NCBI GenBank assembly: GCA_959347315.1
Contig: OY365806.1
Location: 56,788,350-56,852,349 of the forward strand
DNA: 64,000 nucleotides
Origin: Bimastos eiseni
Taxonomy: Eukaryota > Annelida > Clitellata > Crassiclitellata > Lumbricidae
Reading direction: 5' to 3'
Positions 35,577-45,849 of the stretch are shown one piece after another (positions within the stretch are counted from its first letter, which is position 1; each line of letters begins with the position of its first letter). Below the pieces are notes generated by a model, which had not been told where the DNA came from, ran no database searches, and was given only the letters and a program-made list of their open reading frames with translations. Both the position numbers and the translations under genes were made by a program.

Positions 35577-35690
35577 TTATTCCATCATTACTCGCTTGAA
35601 CTTTCCATCTAGTAATACGTGTGTTTAATACTGTGCTAGCAATGATGTAGAAACCCGACATGGACAAAGGAGCGAGATATTTAATCTGTA

Positions 35691-36115
35691 ACCAAACGTC
35701 AGTTACTGTGTGGCGTTCTGCCGCCCGAGCGCCTGCATAGCGCTAACGGACGGTGTCGACCCCAGCTCGCTGACACGCCTGGAGTCGCCCGAGTCACTTT
35801 TTACCAAATCTCAATGCCAAACGGTTACTCTCTATATCTACCAGGATGTTCACTATCACCAGGCAAGATTAGGGACGGGTTTCTTCTCCAAGAAAGGTAA
35901 CACGGCTCGAATTAGTAACGAGGTCTGACTCTGCCTATTCCGCGGTCGCCGGATGGGCAACGTTCTGAGGATGGCCGTACTCAAAACAGGGTTCATAATC
36001 ATACCGGCAGGAGTCTTCCTCGCCTTGCATACCTTCTAAAATACACATACCAAGATATATAGGCTTGTTGTAACATAGCTTCGTTCGTTTCATATGAATG
36101 GCAATTAGGTTTTCA
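35691..36115. other. Unassigned; weak SINE-like segment
   Basis: From about 35708 a GTGTGGCG... stretch with GGTGTCGACCC (a B-box-like sequence, 35752-35762) recalls the SINE at 18309, but no A box or tail is clear. The rest separates the truncated fibre gene from the truncated polymerase and is not recognisable. A deletion that removed the ends of both genes must lie here. Confidence 0.3.
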
Positions 36116-39100
36116 TCAAAAATAGTTTGAGTGTCGTAATTGGTTCTTGCTGCGTTTTAGGGCTTGTTTCTTGCTGGAAACCAGTTTTATGTCTACGCGA
36201 GCCTCTATGTTTTCACATGTCTTGCCAAACACACTATTGTTCATTAGTTTGAAAAAGTCTTTCTCGAAATCATTGGTGGCTCTGGTCTTTAAGTTGATAT
36301 TTAAATCGATATACTTTTTCAGCCAAGCACTTTCTTCAAATTTTATTCCACGATGAATTTTCGCTATCTTCAAGCCTAGGCTCTCATACAGTTTTAAATT
36401 TTCGTAGTGTGTTATGTACTTTAATTTATCACACAGGTTTGGTATAAGTTTTGGAACATCCGATTCTTTAACCTTAACACTCTCTAGAACAAGAGGATAG
36501 TTGTTGTGAAGATCGTGCAAATCTCTCGGATATTCCAAGTCCACTTCTAATATACATGGTTTTGATCTCCAATCGTTTAGCTCATCATTACCCATCCACT
36601 GTAACCCATGAGTTGGTAGATTCTTACACATTGCCCATCCGTACAGGTTGTTCGCGTCTAAATAGGTTATAAATGTTGATGACTTGCTATCGTCAAACGA
36701 TGATATGCACTTATTGTTTACCTGTCCATAACGATGTGAAATGGTACTAACACCACCTCTTATCCCATGCTTAACCATTAGTATCATATCATATCATAAT
36801 CGCTCAAAAACTCCTACTCTACTCCAGTCAACTTTAATGCAGCGTCCCAAGCAAGCCCTGGTGAAGTATAATATCAGGCGGGATCTAGACCATAGTTCTC
36901 ACAACACACATCTCTAAACTTCTCAAATACATCAGCAAGCAGAACATCGCTCACGTTATATAAGTCGTGGTATTCTCTAAACGTTTTGAATCCGAATTCA
37001 TTCCATACTATCTGTGCATGGTTGTAGTCTTCGTCACTGATGCCAGAGTCGTTAAGTATTGAGTAGAATGATGACTTTGGTGGTAGTTCTGTTTCGTTCA
37101 GTCGATCAACGGAATCAACATAGTCGTAAGGACAGGCACTTTTTCTAAGTAGGAGGTCGAGCTGATTACCAGAATAGTGCTTGCTTAGATTCTTACACTG
37201 GTCTTTGCTCATGTTCCTCGATAAAGCGTCAAGACTCGATGCCATAAATCTAAAACTATCGATGAAACGTAATTCTCGTTTAACCTGTACTTCCTTATTT
37301 TCTTTATTTACAAACTTATCAACTACAACTTCTCTGCTAAATGAGATGTACTTTTCTTCGTTGCTAGGGATGCAGTTAATCTTTTCGTTATCATCACCTC
37401 GTAATTTCTTTACGACATTTACGGCTGTCATAACCGGATAGATTATGGAACAATACTGGGAAAAACTTGGGGACTTTATATTTTAGATTACAGTTAGTAT
37501 GAGCGGCGCCTCTAACTAAATTTACCGTTGAGGTGACAATGATCTCTAACTCGATCTTTACCAAGTTCGCCTTCGCATATGTGACAAACTGTAGCCGAGT
37601 TGTACAGAGCCTGATCTTTTTTTCTGAATATCATTTTCTTTGGAAATTTAAATCAATTATAAATATCTTTTATATTATCTATAAGAGTGTCTATAATATC
37701 TGAGCCACATCATCATATTCGCTCTCCGCTGTGAACGTTACGGGAGCTTGCGAATATAGGTCATCGTCAAAACATTTTACATAATATCAGAAAGAACTTG
37801 GGATGTGTTTTTGATATTTGTTGGTGTAAGACATGCTGGGGTCTGGTTGACAAGTGTCTATAGGTTTAATTAGACTTTCAAAATCGGCAAACACGACAAA
37901 GGGGACTCTCATCTTTCTATAATAATTTTTAAAACTCAACATAGTTCCTGGTTCTGGAAGTTCTATCTTTTGAGCGGCGTGTTGGGAGCAGCACTCGGTG
38001 TGTTTGTGTAGCGAATCTTTTCTACTAAAATCGATTAAGCATCTTTTACAATGGTGCATCGAAGTACTGGTGTTTTCTGTTTATACCGCCATCAATCTGT
38101 TAAAGTTCTTTATCCAACAATAATGCTTCTTTTCTCCATCAGAAATTAGTAGCAGATCTACACACTTATCGTTTTCATGCTTTGATAAATATAGCGGGAA
38201 TAGACGGACATCTTTCTCGAAACCAAAGACAATAATACTAATATTATTATTTCTCTCAAACTTATTTATAACATTATCATCTGCAGCTACTGGGAATTCG
38301 ATGCCAGACCAATCAACTTACTCAGATTGTGTTTTTAATTCTTTCGTGATTCTGTCTGAATTCTTATCAGCCGGGTTTAAGGCTCTCGTTACGCGCCACT
38401 TGAAGCATTCTTCGTCTTTGTTCTTCATATTGACAATACCCTTTTTACTAGCTAGACATTTCGGTAGTGGAATGTATGAACTACCTTTCAGCGGCTTATA
38501 AGCCACCGTATTGATATCTAATTTTGTAACCGCTCTAAGTCTCCAGTTACTACCTCGCATCTGGAAGGCGGCCATTGATAATAAGATTTTATCCCTCGCA
38601 TTATTAAATATTTCGCTCGGGTTGGTAGAGTTTAAAACAACTTCGGTCCTAGAGACGAAAGGAAAATCTGTGGAATCTACTTGTCCGGTTTTCATATCTA
38701 CACGCTCCATTGTGCAGGTAAGGACAAAATTGACCTTAGTCTGACGATTTTTTGTCAACAAGTCTACCGCCTGTGTTCCAATGGTGTTAAGAAAAGATGT
38801 GGCGTCAATTCCGCTTGCGCCTTCGACCGTGTATTGTTTCGTGAAGCCCTTGATGGCTGAGGCCGTCTCACTTATTTTGAGTGTTCTCATATGAATTTTA
38901 CTGAATATAGAATTCACTTTGGCTTTTAGTGCTTCTGACTTTTCATTCACCTTTCTATTTGGTTCTTCAGGTATATGCCCTTCGATCCACTTTGCGAATG
39001 TATTAATCGCTGATTTAGTTTTGTCGTATACTTCTCGCGCTGTCGTGGCTGGTACGGGTTCGAGTGTTTGGATTCGAATGTCAGCAACGGGTGCATCAAG

Positions 39101-39297
39101 CAAACTAGCGTTGGTTGAGGCCTCGTTCGCTGTAATTTTACTAATCAAATCCGCTTTACGCAATCTCGTATAACCTACCAAACCGCTCTGTTTAGCAATT
39201 TTTGGTAATTCAATAACATTTTTCTTCGAGTATTATATTTTATATTGGGTGACATGTCTTTAAGTAGAACTGTGAAAATATTTTCTGGTGTACTCAT
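36116..39297 (-). pseudogene. Protein-primed-type DNA polymerase B, truncated and frameshifted
   Basis: Replicative polymerase of Polintons. From ATG 39297 (preceded by GTATATAAA) in order: a short N-terminus broken by a frameshift; a SAP-like helix (Arg-Leu-Arg-Lys-Ala-Asp-Leu-Ile, about 39140-39165); a conserved Pro-Leu-Lys-Gly-Ser-Ser-Tyr-Ile-Pro-Leu-Pro block (38455-38490); a stop before a C2H2 finger (38059-37990); the exonuclease Phe-Ala-Asp-Phe-Glu (about 37870-37885); a Cys/His cluster (CHIC...DHCH, about 37545-37600) in another frame; and polymerase motif A Leu-Asp-Ala-Asn-Asn-Leu-Tyr-Gly (about 36640-36665) and motif B Asn-Asn-Ser-Val-Phe-Gly-Lys (36221-36244). It ends at 36116 before motif C (DTD), so the palm is incomplete. 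At least four frame breaks. It is inactive. Confidence 0.85.
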
Positions 39298-39309
39298 TTT
39301 ATATACACA
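39295..39309 (-). promoter_or_regulatory. A/T start motif before PolB
   Basis: On the minus strand GTGTATATAAAATG abuts the start codon at 39297, the same motif as before the virion genes. It lies just inside the right inner TIR. Confidence 0.5.
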
Positions 39310-39690
39310 AGATTTTGTTGTTGTTGAACTGCTGACTCGTCGAAAACTTTGGAAATTCCCTTGGCTTTTGACTTATAGGGAGTAAAGGTGGTGTTTTTAA
39401 CCAAGGTTATAGGTTTCGACGAAACTGCTGACTCATCGAAGACTTTTGGAAATTCCTAGGGATTTCACCTAGAGCTTAGGTTTGTGCATGAATTATGTCG
39501 GATTTGCGATATTGTGGTAACCTATAGGTCGGTGTTTGAACCATGGACCCAGGTTTGTGCATATTTTAGACATTCTGCAACACAGGCTGGGTTAAATAAA
39601 TGAAATGGTAACCAATAGGTTAGCGTTTGACCTAGAGCTTTGGTTTGTGCATATTTTGGACCCGACTACTACACTTTCAACTACTTTCGG
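39310..39690. repeat. Right inner TIR (non-array part)
   Basis: Inverted counterpart of 25600-26040. Shared landmarks are GCTGACTCGTCGAAAAC, GGTTTGTGCATGAATTATG and CTACTACACTTTCAACTAC. Similarity is high but not complete; the right copy has one fewer internal repeat block. Confidence 0.85.
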
Positions 39691-40958
39691 TATAGGAGTC
39701 AATTTATCCTAGGAAGAATTAACTCTCCGGAAGTCAGTTTGTCGTAGGTAGAATAAACACTCCTATTGCATAATATATTTGGATCAATTCATCCTAGGAA
39801 GAATTAACTCCATGGAATCAGTTTGTCCTAGGTAGAATTCACTCCTCTATTGCACTTGATATTTAGATCAATTTATCCCAGAAGAATTAACTCCCCGGGA
39901 GTCAGTTTGTCCTAGGTAAAATTACCTCCCTTTTGCATTCAATTTGTGGATCAATTTGTCCTAGGAGGAATTCACTCCCCGGGTGTCAGTTTGTCCTAGG
40001 TAGAATTAACTCCCCTAGTGCATTCGGTATGGGAGTCAATTTATCCTAGGCAGAATTAACTCCATGGAATCAGTTTGTCGTAGGTAGAATTAACTCCCCT
40101 ATTATATTACATATTTATATCAATTTATCCTAGGAAGAATTATCTTTCCGGGAGTCAGTTTGTCCTAGGTAAAATTAGCTTCCCTATTGCATTATATGTG
40201 TGGATCAATATGTCCTAGGAAGAATTTACTCCCCGGGGTTCAGTTTGTCCTAGGTAGAATCAACCCCCAAATTGCATTCGGCATGGTAGTCAATTTATCC
40301 TAGTAAGAATTAACTCCCCGGGAGTCAGTTTGTCCTAGATAGAATTAACTCCCCTATTGCATTCGTTATGGGAGTCAATTTGTCCTAGGAAGAATTCATT
40401 CCCCTATTGCATTCGTATTCGAGTCAATTTATCCAAGGAAGAATTAACTCTCCGGGAGTCAGTTTGTCCTAGGTAGAATTATCTCCCCGGGAGTGTTTAT
40501 TCGCCAGGAGGTGGGTGTTTTTCCTAGGTAGAATTAACTCTCCTAATGCATTGTATATTTGGATCAATTTATCCTAGGAAGAATTAGCTCCCCGGGTGTC
40601 AATTTGTCCTAGGTAGAATTAAATCCCCTATTGCATTCGGTATGTGAGTCAATTTATCCTAGGAAGAATTAACTCCCCGGGGGTCAGATTGTCCTAGGTA
40701 GAATTAACTCCCCTATTGCATTAGAGATGGGAGTCAATTTATCCTAGGAAGAATTAACTCCTCTGGAGTCAATTTATCCTAGGATGAATTAACTCCACGG
40801 GAGTGTCTATTCACTTGCGGGAGTGTGTATGTCCTGGGTACAATGCACTCCACTTTTCAATTGTTCCTAGGAAGAATTAACTCCCGGGTCAATTAATCCT
40901 GGGATAAATTGACCCGGGAGGGTTTAAGACGTGGAGTGTATTTGGCCTTCTACACCGG
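39690..40958. repeat. Right terminal minisatellite array of the Polinton
   Basis: About 1.25 kb of the same repeat as the left array, in inverse orientation (for example AATTTATCCTAGGAAGAATT and GTCAGTTTGTCCTAGGTAG). It is about one third of the length of the left array. The outer edge is TACACCGG at 40951-40958. Confidence 0.92.
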
Positions 40959-41454
40959 CCGAGAGGAGAGACTTCTAGCGGTCCAGCAGGGCAACTCGCT
41001 TTTCAAATTTTTCAGTTAGCCCACGTCTGATGTGAGTTTGTAGAATGGATTATTAAAACGATATTTAATGTACAACAATAAGGGTAATAATAATAATAGT
41101 AAATGTAGACTCCAATGTAAAAAAAAACAATATCTGGCTTAAGAGCTCCATTTCTAACTCGATCAATGAAAGAATTCAGAAACATGAAATTGTGATATTG
41201 TCAATGTGATAAATGATTCTTATTATTAAGGTAATAAGAGAAATTTTCCGTACACAAGTAGATACAATTGTGCTCAATAAATGTTAAGAGCCTGCAATAA
41301 GCCTATGCAGAGAGCCTTCTGCTGGTCCTATAGTTTTACTGAGTCTTGTTATGATTACCAGGGACGTCGAGAGCCAAGGCTGGCACCAGAGGCAGACACT
41401 TCTCGGGGTCCACCAGGGGTCCTCGCTTCTCTGAGTTCTTCGCTAACATATTGG
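40959..41454. other. Flank between Polinton and hAT element
   Basis: No gene. At 41358-41379 the sequence CCAGGGACGTCGAGAGCC closely resembles CCAGGGCCGTCAAGAGCC at 21413-21430 on the other side of the Polinton. Confidence 0.4.
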
Positions 41455-41529
41455 CAGAGGCGTTGATAAGATATTTTGCGCCCGAGGACAATGTAATGTA
41501 AATCCTCGAAAATTTCTCAGCGCCCACAA

Positions 41530-41960
41530 AAGCCACGCCAGGGAGACCAGCTTATTCACCGGCGCTATGCCAAATCATGTCCGCAATAGCCAATCCTCTC
41601 GTTTCCTTTCGGTGCCGGGTCGAAATCCAGGGAGTCAAGCCGAGGAGACAGCATGGTGCTACGGTGGTAGTCGATGATGAGGGTGGTCATGTGGTGGCAC
41701 AGGAGTAGAATCTGGATAGGACACATTGAAGAGTTCGGTTTTTAGTCGTGAATGGAAAGTAGCAGAGGATAATGAAAGCGGAGGAGAGGTTATATTTGGA
41801 GTTGAGATGTGGGGATGAGCAAACTGACGGAGTTCTTTTGGGAGTCCGTTAAAAAGTGTTGGTGCAGCATAGAATAAGGAGCGGTTGCAGAATTTCAGAG
41901 ACGATGAGACTGGAGGTCGAGATAGAGAAAGATATGACGATGACGATGAGCGAATTGATC
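41530..41960 (-). pseudogene. LINE 3' remnant nested in the hAT
   Basis: The minus-strand translation has Thr-Phe-His-Ser-Arg-Leu-Lys-Thr-Glu-Leu-Phe-like residues (about 41730-41760 across a stop), the C-terminal signature of CR1/L2-type LINE proteins. The layout parallels 9060-9560. Being inside the hAT boundaries, it was inserted into that element or captured by it. Confidence 0.45.
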
Positions 41961-42492
41961 CGGGCGGTTGGATGTAAGGAGTTTGGGGTGGTCCATAAAT
42001 AACGTCACGCGCTTAGGGGAAGGTCTAAGAAATGTGACTTCACATCATCACATCAAATTGAGTAATTTTATTAATTTTTTTACTCAATTATACAAGTGTC
42101 ACTTAATTAACAGCAATTGTTTGCCACAATTTGACAACACAGATCAGGATTATTACATTCTAACTTTTTCAATTGTTTAGTTGCACGCTCGGTGTCAATT
42201 TTGAGGTTTTGGAAGTGAGGAAGCCATTCTGTAAAACACAGGCATGTATCAATTATTCGACTAAAACGCATCAGGCCACTGAGAGACGCTGCACGTCGAC
42301 AACGTGAACTAATGGTAGTAATCGCAAACAAGGAAATAGAGATTGAATATACGAAGAAGAGCTGGATCTTAATGGAATATCCATTGAACAGAACGATGAG
42401 GTCCAAGCTCTCCCTATTTATTCCATGAAGGAGCATTTTGCTTCGCCGTGGGAGAATAGAGAAGCATAAAATTTGGATTGTTTCCAGTTTTA

Positions 42493-42852
42493 TTATAAAA
42501 TATTTTTTTTATAAATATGGGGCCGAATGTTTCTACCAGAGCTTTTATCTTGTAGACTGCGTAATGAGTGTAATAATTCTACTTTCTCCATTATTACATG
42601 ACTGTCATAACAGTCCCAAAAAATTAATTTTCCTGATCCAACTGTCTCAAATTCGTCAAGAACGATATCAAAATTTGTTTCCTCCAATGTGTCTCGTTCG
42701 ATGCTAAAAAGAGCAAGATCGCTGAGACGATCTTGTCCAATTGAAGCCCGCAAATACGACAAAATTAGCTTCAAGTTGTTGAAGGACCGCTCACAGCTTT
42801 CAATTGAAACAGCAATTGGTAGAAGAATTTGCAGTGCAATGTGTAGATTTTG
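42493..42852 (-). pseudogene. hAT transposase C-terminal (dimerisation) fragment
   Basis: About 120 codons open on the minus strand. It reads Leu-Pro-Ile-Ala-Val-Ser-Ile-Glu-Ser-Cys-Glu-Arg-Ser-Phe-Asn-Asn-Leu-Lys-Leu-Ile, then Tyr-Leu-Arg-Ala-Ser, Gln-Asp-Arg-Leu, Leu-Ala-Leu-Phe-Ser-Ile-Glu: the hATC domain, closest to ZMYM1-like transposases. The N-terminal zinc finger and most of the catalytic domain are missing. Confidence 0.8.
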
Positions 42853-43122
42853 AATATGTCATGAGTCAAGGGGCGACATTATACTCATGACATATTTGTC
42901 ATCATTGATCGGGGGCGACAAAATCATGCTTGACGACTTGTTTGTAATGAGGATATTTTAGGGGCGCCCAAATTAAATCTTGCTAACTTAGTTGGGATTT
43001 ATTAGTTTACATCATAATATTTAAAAAAAATCAATAATTTAATCCTCATTTTGGTGCCCCTCTAATCTGGCGCCCGGTACACAACTCCCTCTGCCCCTCC
43101 TAGCTACGCCTCTGCATATTGG

Positions 43123-43720
43123 TTGAGTCAAACTGTGCCTCACGGGCGTGCAAACCATTCGATAACGGCATCGAAGTCTAATTTTCTTGTCAGTGACCTC
43201 ACGATTGTGTTCCTGACCTTGTTAGTCGCTCCTGGCACAAGATGGAACTTAAGACAACATTACCCTCGTTATTGCGCTGAATGACCATTCCATTATTTTG
43301 TGCAACAGTTACTGACAGGGTGCAAACATTCCAAGTACCACGATAAATGTCGGAAAAGAGTATCAAGTTTCAACTTGTTGATTGTTTTTATAATAGCTGG
43401 AGTGGCGATAGGCTAATTGAGTTTGTCCAAGATTAGCAGCGTGAATATTATCTTCAAATGTTCTATTTCATCCAATAGATCCTGCGACACATCAACGCTA
43501 TACTTCATACAAAGTAGGCTAATCTAGCCTTTTCACGCAGTTCCTCACTGTCTGATGTGATGAATCCCATATATATATATACCACACCAAATATTGCCTC
43601 GAGATTCTTGGCAGAATCAAAGTGCCGATATTTATTTCCGATGACAGCATAAAAGAGCATAGAAATATAATTCAATCTTCTGAAGAAGATTTTGTTACTC
43701 GTGGACACTCAGTTCATCAT
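43123..43720 (-). pseudogene. Second, older hAT transposase remnant
   Basis: Just outside the hAT boundary, broken minus-strand frames read Ser-Gln-Asp-Leu-Leu-Asp-Glu-Ile-Glu-His-Leu-Lys (about 43450-43490) and, further on, a Thr-Arg-Lys-Leu-Asp-Phe-Asp-Ala-Val-Ile-Glu-like end (about 43155-43190). This resembles the end of hAT transposases. Several stops and shifts show it is older than the neighbouring copy. An unrelated origin for parts of it cannot be excluded. Confidence 0.4.
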
Positions 43721-44219
43721 TTGTCTACACATCTCGTCGTTTCTCTGAGAATTACATGCTAAATAAGGTCATTTGAAATCATATCAATGTCCTCAGCAAC
43801 GGTCAAAACCGCATCGCATGCAGCTTTTTCTCAATTCTCTGAGATAATTAATTGATTAGGCTTCAAATTTTCAACCTCGACATTCAGTAGAGTGTAAAGT
43901 TTATGTTTGGAAATCTGGCTGCGTGGAGTGAGGAGACTGTTTGGACTGGGGCTTATTTTGATATTTCTGGAAAGTGAAAGTACGAATAGGATTTTTCGGT
44001 AGTATAAATGGCAAATGGATGAACTGGGGTACGACGAGTGAGGAGGCGGATGGGGTGGAGTTGAGGTGAGAGTAGGCCTGCTGTACAGTATACCTACCGT
44101 TCGTAGGCCTATAACTTGTTCATCTGTAATTCTCAATAGTGGAAAATCTGGAAAGGAAATATAGGCTGTTCTGGATTCACTAAACATCACTCAACAGAAC
44201 TGTATACAAGTTTGCCTCA
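43721..44219. other. No gene recognised
   Basis: About 0.5 kb without a recognisable gene or element end. It contains one TAGGCCTA octamer at about 44104. Confidence 0.4.
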
Positions 44220-45300
44220 GTGCAATATAGACCGGTCTCTGCCGTCAGTCGTCAGAAAATAGTTTGTCTCTGTCTCCTCGACATCTCCGATTCATTCGAC
44301 AAAATCGATCACAGCCTCCTTCATCGGCTTTGTTATTGGTCTTGCGTCTCTGGCGCCGCTCGAGCTACTTTTGTGCCAATATCCGACGTCTTTTCTAGAT
44401 CCGTCTCTATTAAAGCCTCCATGCATGCAACCACTGCTTACAACCATTTTATTGTTCCACTCTGTAATGATGTCCCTCAAGGCTACGTCATCGGTCCACT
44501 CCTTTTCATTATGTATAATGTAATGTAATGGAGCACTTATTTAGCGTCACTCGAATCACACCAATAAGCCATTTCATAAAGACCATCCTCTTGCTGCTGA
44601 CACCCAACACTATGATATCCTTCTGCCGAAGCTATTTCGCCACCTCCGTCACACAGTATAACTCCACATGGTAAAAGTAATCTCTCAATGTCATGGATGT
44701 CATCTAACCTGCGCTGCTTTAACCCTCTCAAACTCATTCCAGGCCTAAGCCTTACATAAGGAAAATTCTTGACACATCTTTACACCAACCCACAAACTCT
44801 TCATCTCTTAACTTCCGATCCGATCGGATAGTCTTGGCATCAATTTGATACTTTTCTAGCGACATTTTGATTGCACCTCCCCTGTCTCTGTCTTTCTGTC
44901 TCTCTCTTGCTCTGTCTCTCTCTGTCTCTCTGTCTCTCTCTGTCTCTCAGTCTCTGTCTCTGTTTCTCTGTCTCTGTCTGTCTGTCTGTTTCCCTCTTCT
45001 ATTTCTATGTTATGCCAGTCCCATTCGTGACATCCAACATATTCGGCTCTTGCTGAACAGCTAAACTTCGTCCACAATTACTACCTCCATTGCTTACTCA
45101 AAACTGGATCACAGCAATTCCATGTAACTCAACCTCGAATTCACCCAACTAAAGCGTCTGCAGCGTCTGCTCATCCAAAAACTCACTAAAGCTCGATCTG
45201 TCAGCAGGTATCATAATAACATACCACTCACATCCTCAAATCGCTTCACTGACTAAAAATCCAAGAAGTACAGGCACTAACCTATTGCAACTTCCTACAG
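44220..45300 (+). pseudogene. Degenerate LINE reverse transcriptase
   Basis: The first 100 codons (44220-44528) keep two RT landmarks: Leu-Leu-Asp-Ile-Ser-Asp-Ser-Phe-Asp-Lys-Ile-Asp-His (motif A region, where LINEs have DLSAAFDTVDH) and Val-Pro-Gln-Gly-Tyr-Val-Ile-Gly-Pro-Leu-Leu-Phe (VPQGSVLGPLLF). Further on are shifted pieces (Leu-Lys-Arg-Leu-Gln-Arg-Leu at about 45150-45170). The catalytic DD motif is not intact, and a TC microsatellite (44876-44995) interrupts the region. CR1/L2/Jockey-like; the clade is uncertain. Confidence 0.65.
44876..44995. repeat. (TCTG/TC)n low-complexity tract
   Basis: Imperfect CTCTGTCT repeats inside the LINE remnant. Frames through it (Leu/Ser/Cys-rich on +, Glu/Thr/Arg-rich on -) are artefacts. 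Confidence 0.9.
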
Positions 45301-45442
45301 TATCCAAGCCGACATATTTTCGCGAACTCTTTACCATCCAACCAACTATCATTCACTCATTCGTTCATTCATTCATTACGAGAATTTGTGCATAGCGCCT
45401 CTTCAAGGTGACTACTCAGAGGCGCTCCCAACCCCAGCGCGG

Positions 45443-45844
45443 TCAAATAAAAAAGTCTTCAGATGAGAGGAATATCTGAGAAAAGATTCTAGGAAGGGAG
45501 CGGAGTGTCAAAGGGAGGCCATTCCAAATCGAGGGACCTACCACTGCGAATGCACGGCTCTGTCTGGTGGTGGTACGAGCGTGAGGAACACAGAGGAGAC
45601 TCTGTTCAACCGATCGGAGGGAGAGCGTACCCCGATCACTATGGGTGGGGCTGCACTGTTCGATCAGGTAGGCAGGAGCAAGGCCTAGCAGACATCGCCA
45701 GACTAGGGCAGCTATTCGATACTCAATTCGTTGCTTGAGGAGCCAGTGGAGGACGTCGCACATGCTGCTGGAGACGTGGTCGAATTTTGATATGTGACCA
45801 ATGAGCCGGCTGCAGAGCGCAGGATGCGGTCGGGAGGCCATCAT
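45443..45844 (-). pseudogene. LINE RT C-terminal fragment
   Basis: A 133-codon open stretch with the tail of CR1/L2-like RT proteins: Lys-Phe-Asp-His-Val (residues 15-19), Leu-His-Trp-Leu (28-31, normally LHWLP), Gln-Arg-Ile-Glu-Tyr-Arg-Ile-Ala, Leu-Gly-Leu-Ala-Pro-Ala-Tyr-Leu (51-58), Arg-Ala-Phe-Ala-Val-Val-Gly-Pro-Ser-Ile-Trp-Asn-Gly-Leu-Pro (97-111), and a final Ser-Ser-Glu-Asp-Phe-Phe. It points towards the plus-strand LINE piece before it, so the two come from separate insertions. Confidence 0.75.
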
Positions 45845-45849
45845 GTTCT

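Larger units (their letters stand above)
33976..35690 (-). pseudogene. Discoidin-like fibre gene split by a solo LTR
   Basis: On the minus strand, discoidin (F5/8 type C)-like sequence runs from about 35690 to 35581, is interrupted by the LTR at 34609-35576, and resumes at 34608. Signs of the fold: Trp-Leu-Gln-Ile-Lys and Trp-Lys-Val-Gln-Ala-Ser-Asn-Asp-Gly in the upstream part, Phe-Thr-Phe-Pro and Leu-Gln-Trp-Ile-Pro-Thr-Leu-Thr-Asp in the middle, and a second domain with Phe-Asn-Ala-Phe, Val-Arg-Ile-Trp-Lys-Ile-Gly-Leu-Lys-Gly and Leu-Tyr-Thr-Ala-Pro-Asn-Pro-Thr-Tyr. A stop at 34066 is followed, after a frameshift, by the domain's last strands and a stop at 33976. The 5' end is missing. Such domains bind glycans or membranes; a receptor-binding fibre role is inferred. 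Confidence 0.65.
21441..40958. mobile_element. Polinton/Maverick (adintovirus-like) element, decayed
   Basis: A 19.5-kb element. Its outermost matching inverted sequence is CCGGTGTAGGAGGC on the left versus (reverse complement) CCGGTGTAGAAGGC on the right. Both ends carry the same minisatellite in opposite orientation, then a roughly 400-bp non-array inverted repeat. The interior encodes the set typical of this group: retroviral-type integrase with a chromodomain, protein-primed-type PolB, FtsK/HerA-type packaging ATPase, double-jelly-roll hexon, penton and minor virion proteins. An adenain-type protease, common in the group, was not found. Most genes are frameshifted or truncated. I could not define the expected 6-bp target duplication. 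Plain description as a selfish DNA transposon or as an integrated virus is equally consistent. Confidence 0.9.
41455..43114 (-). mobile_element. hAT transposon with exact 8-bp TSD
   Basis: A 1660-bp element with short inverted ends CAGAGGCGT, flanked by exact 8-bp direct repeats CATATTGG (41447-41454 and 43115-43122). The minus strand holds the C-terminal part of a hAT transposase. A LINE 3' fragment lies inside the left part (41530-41960), so the element is composite and internally deleted. The 8-bp duplication and the transposase agree on the superfamily. Confidence 0.85.
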
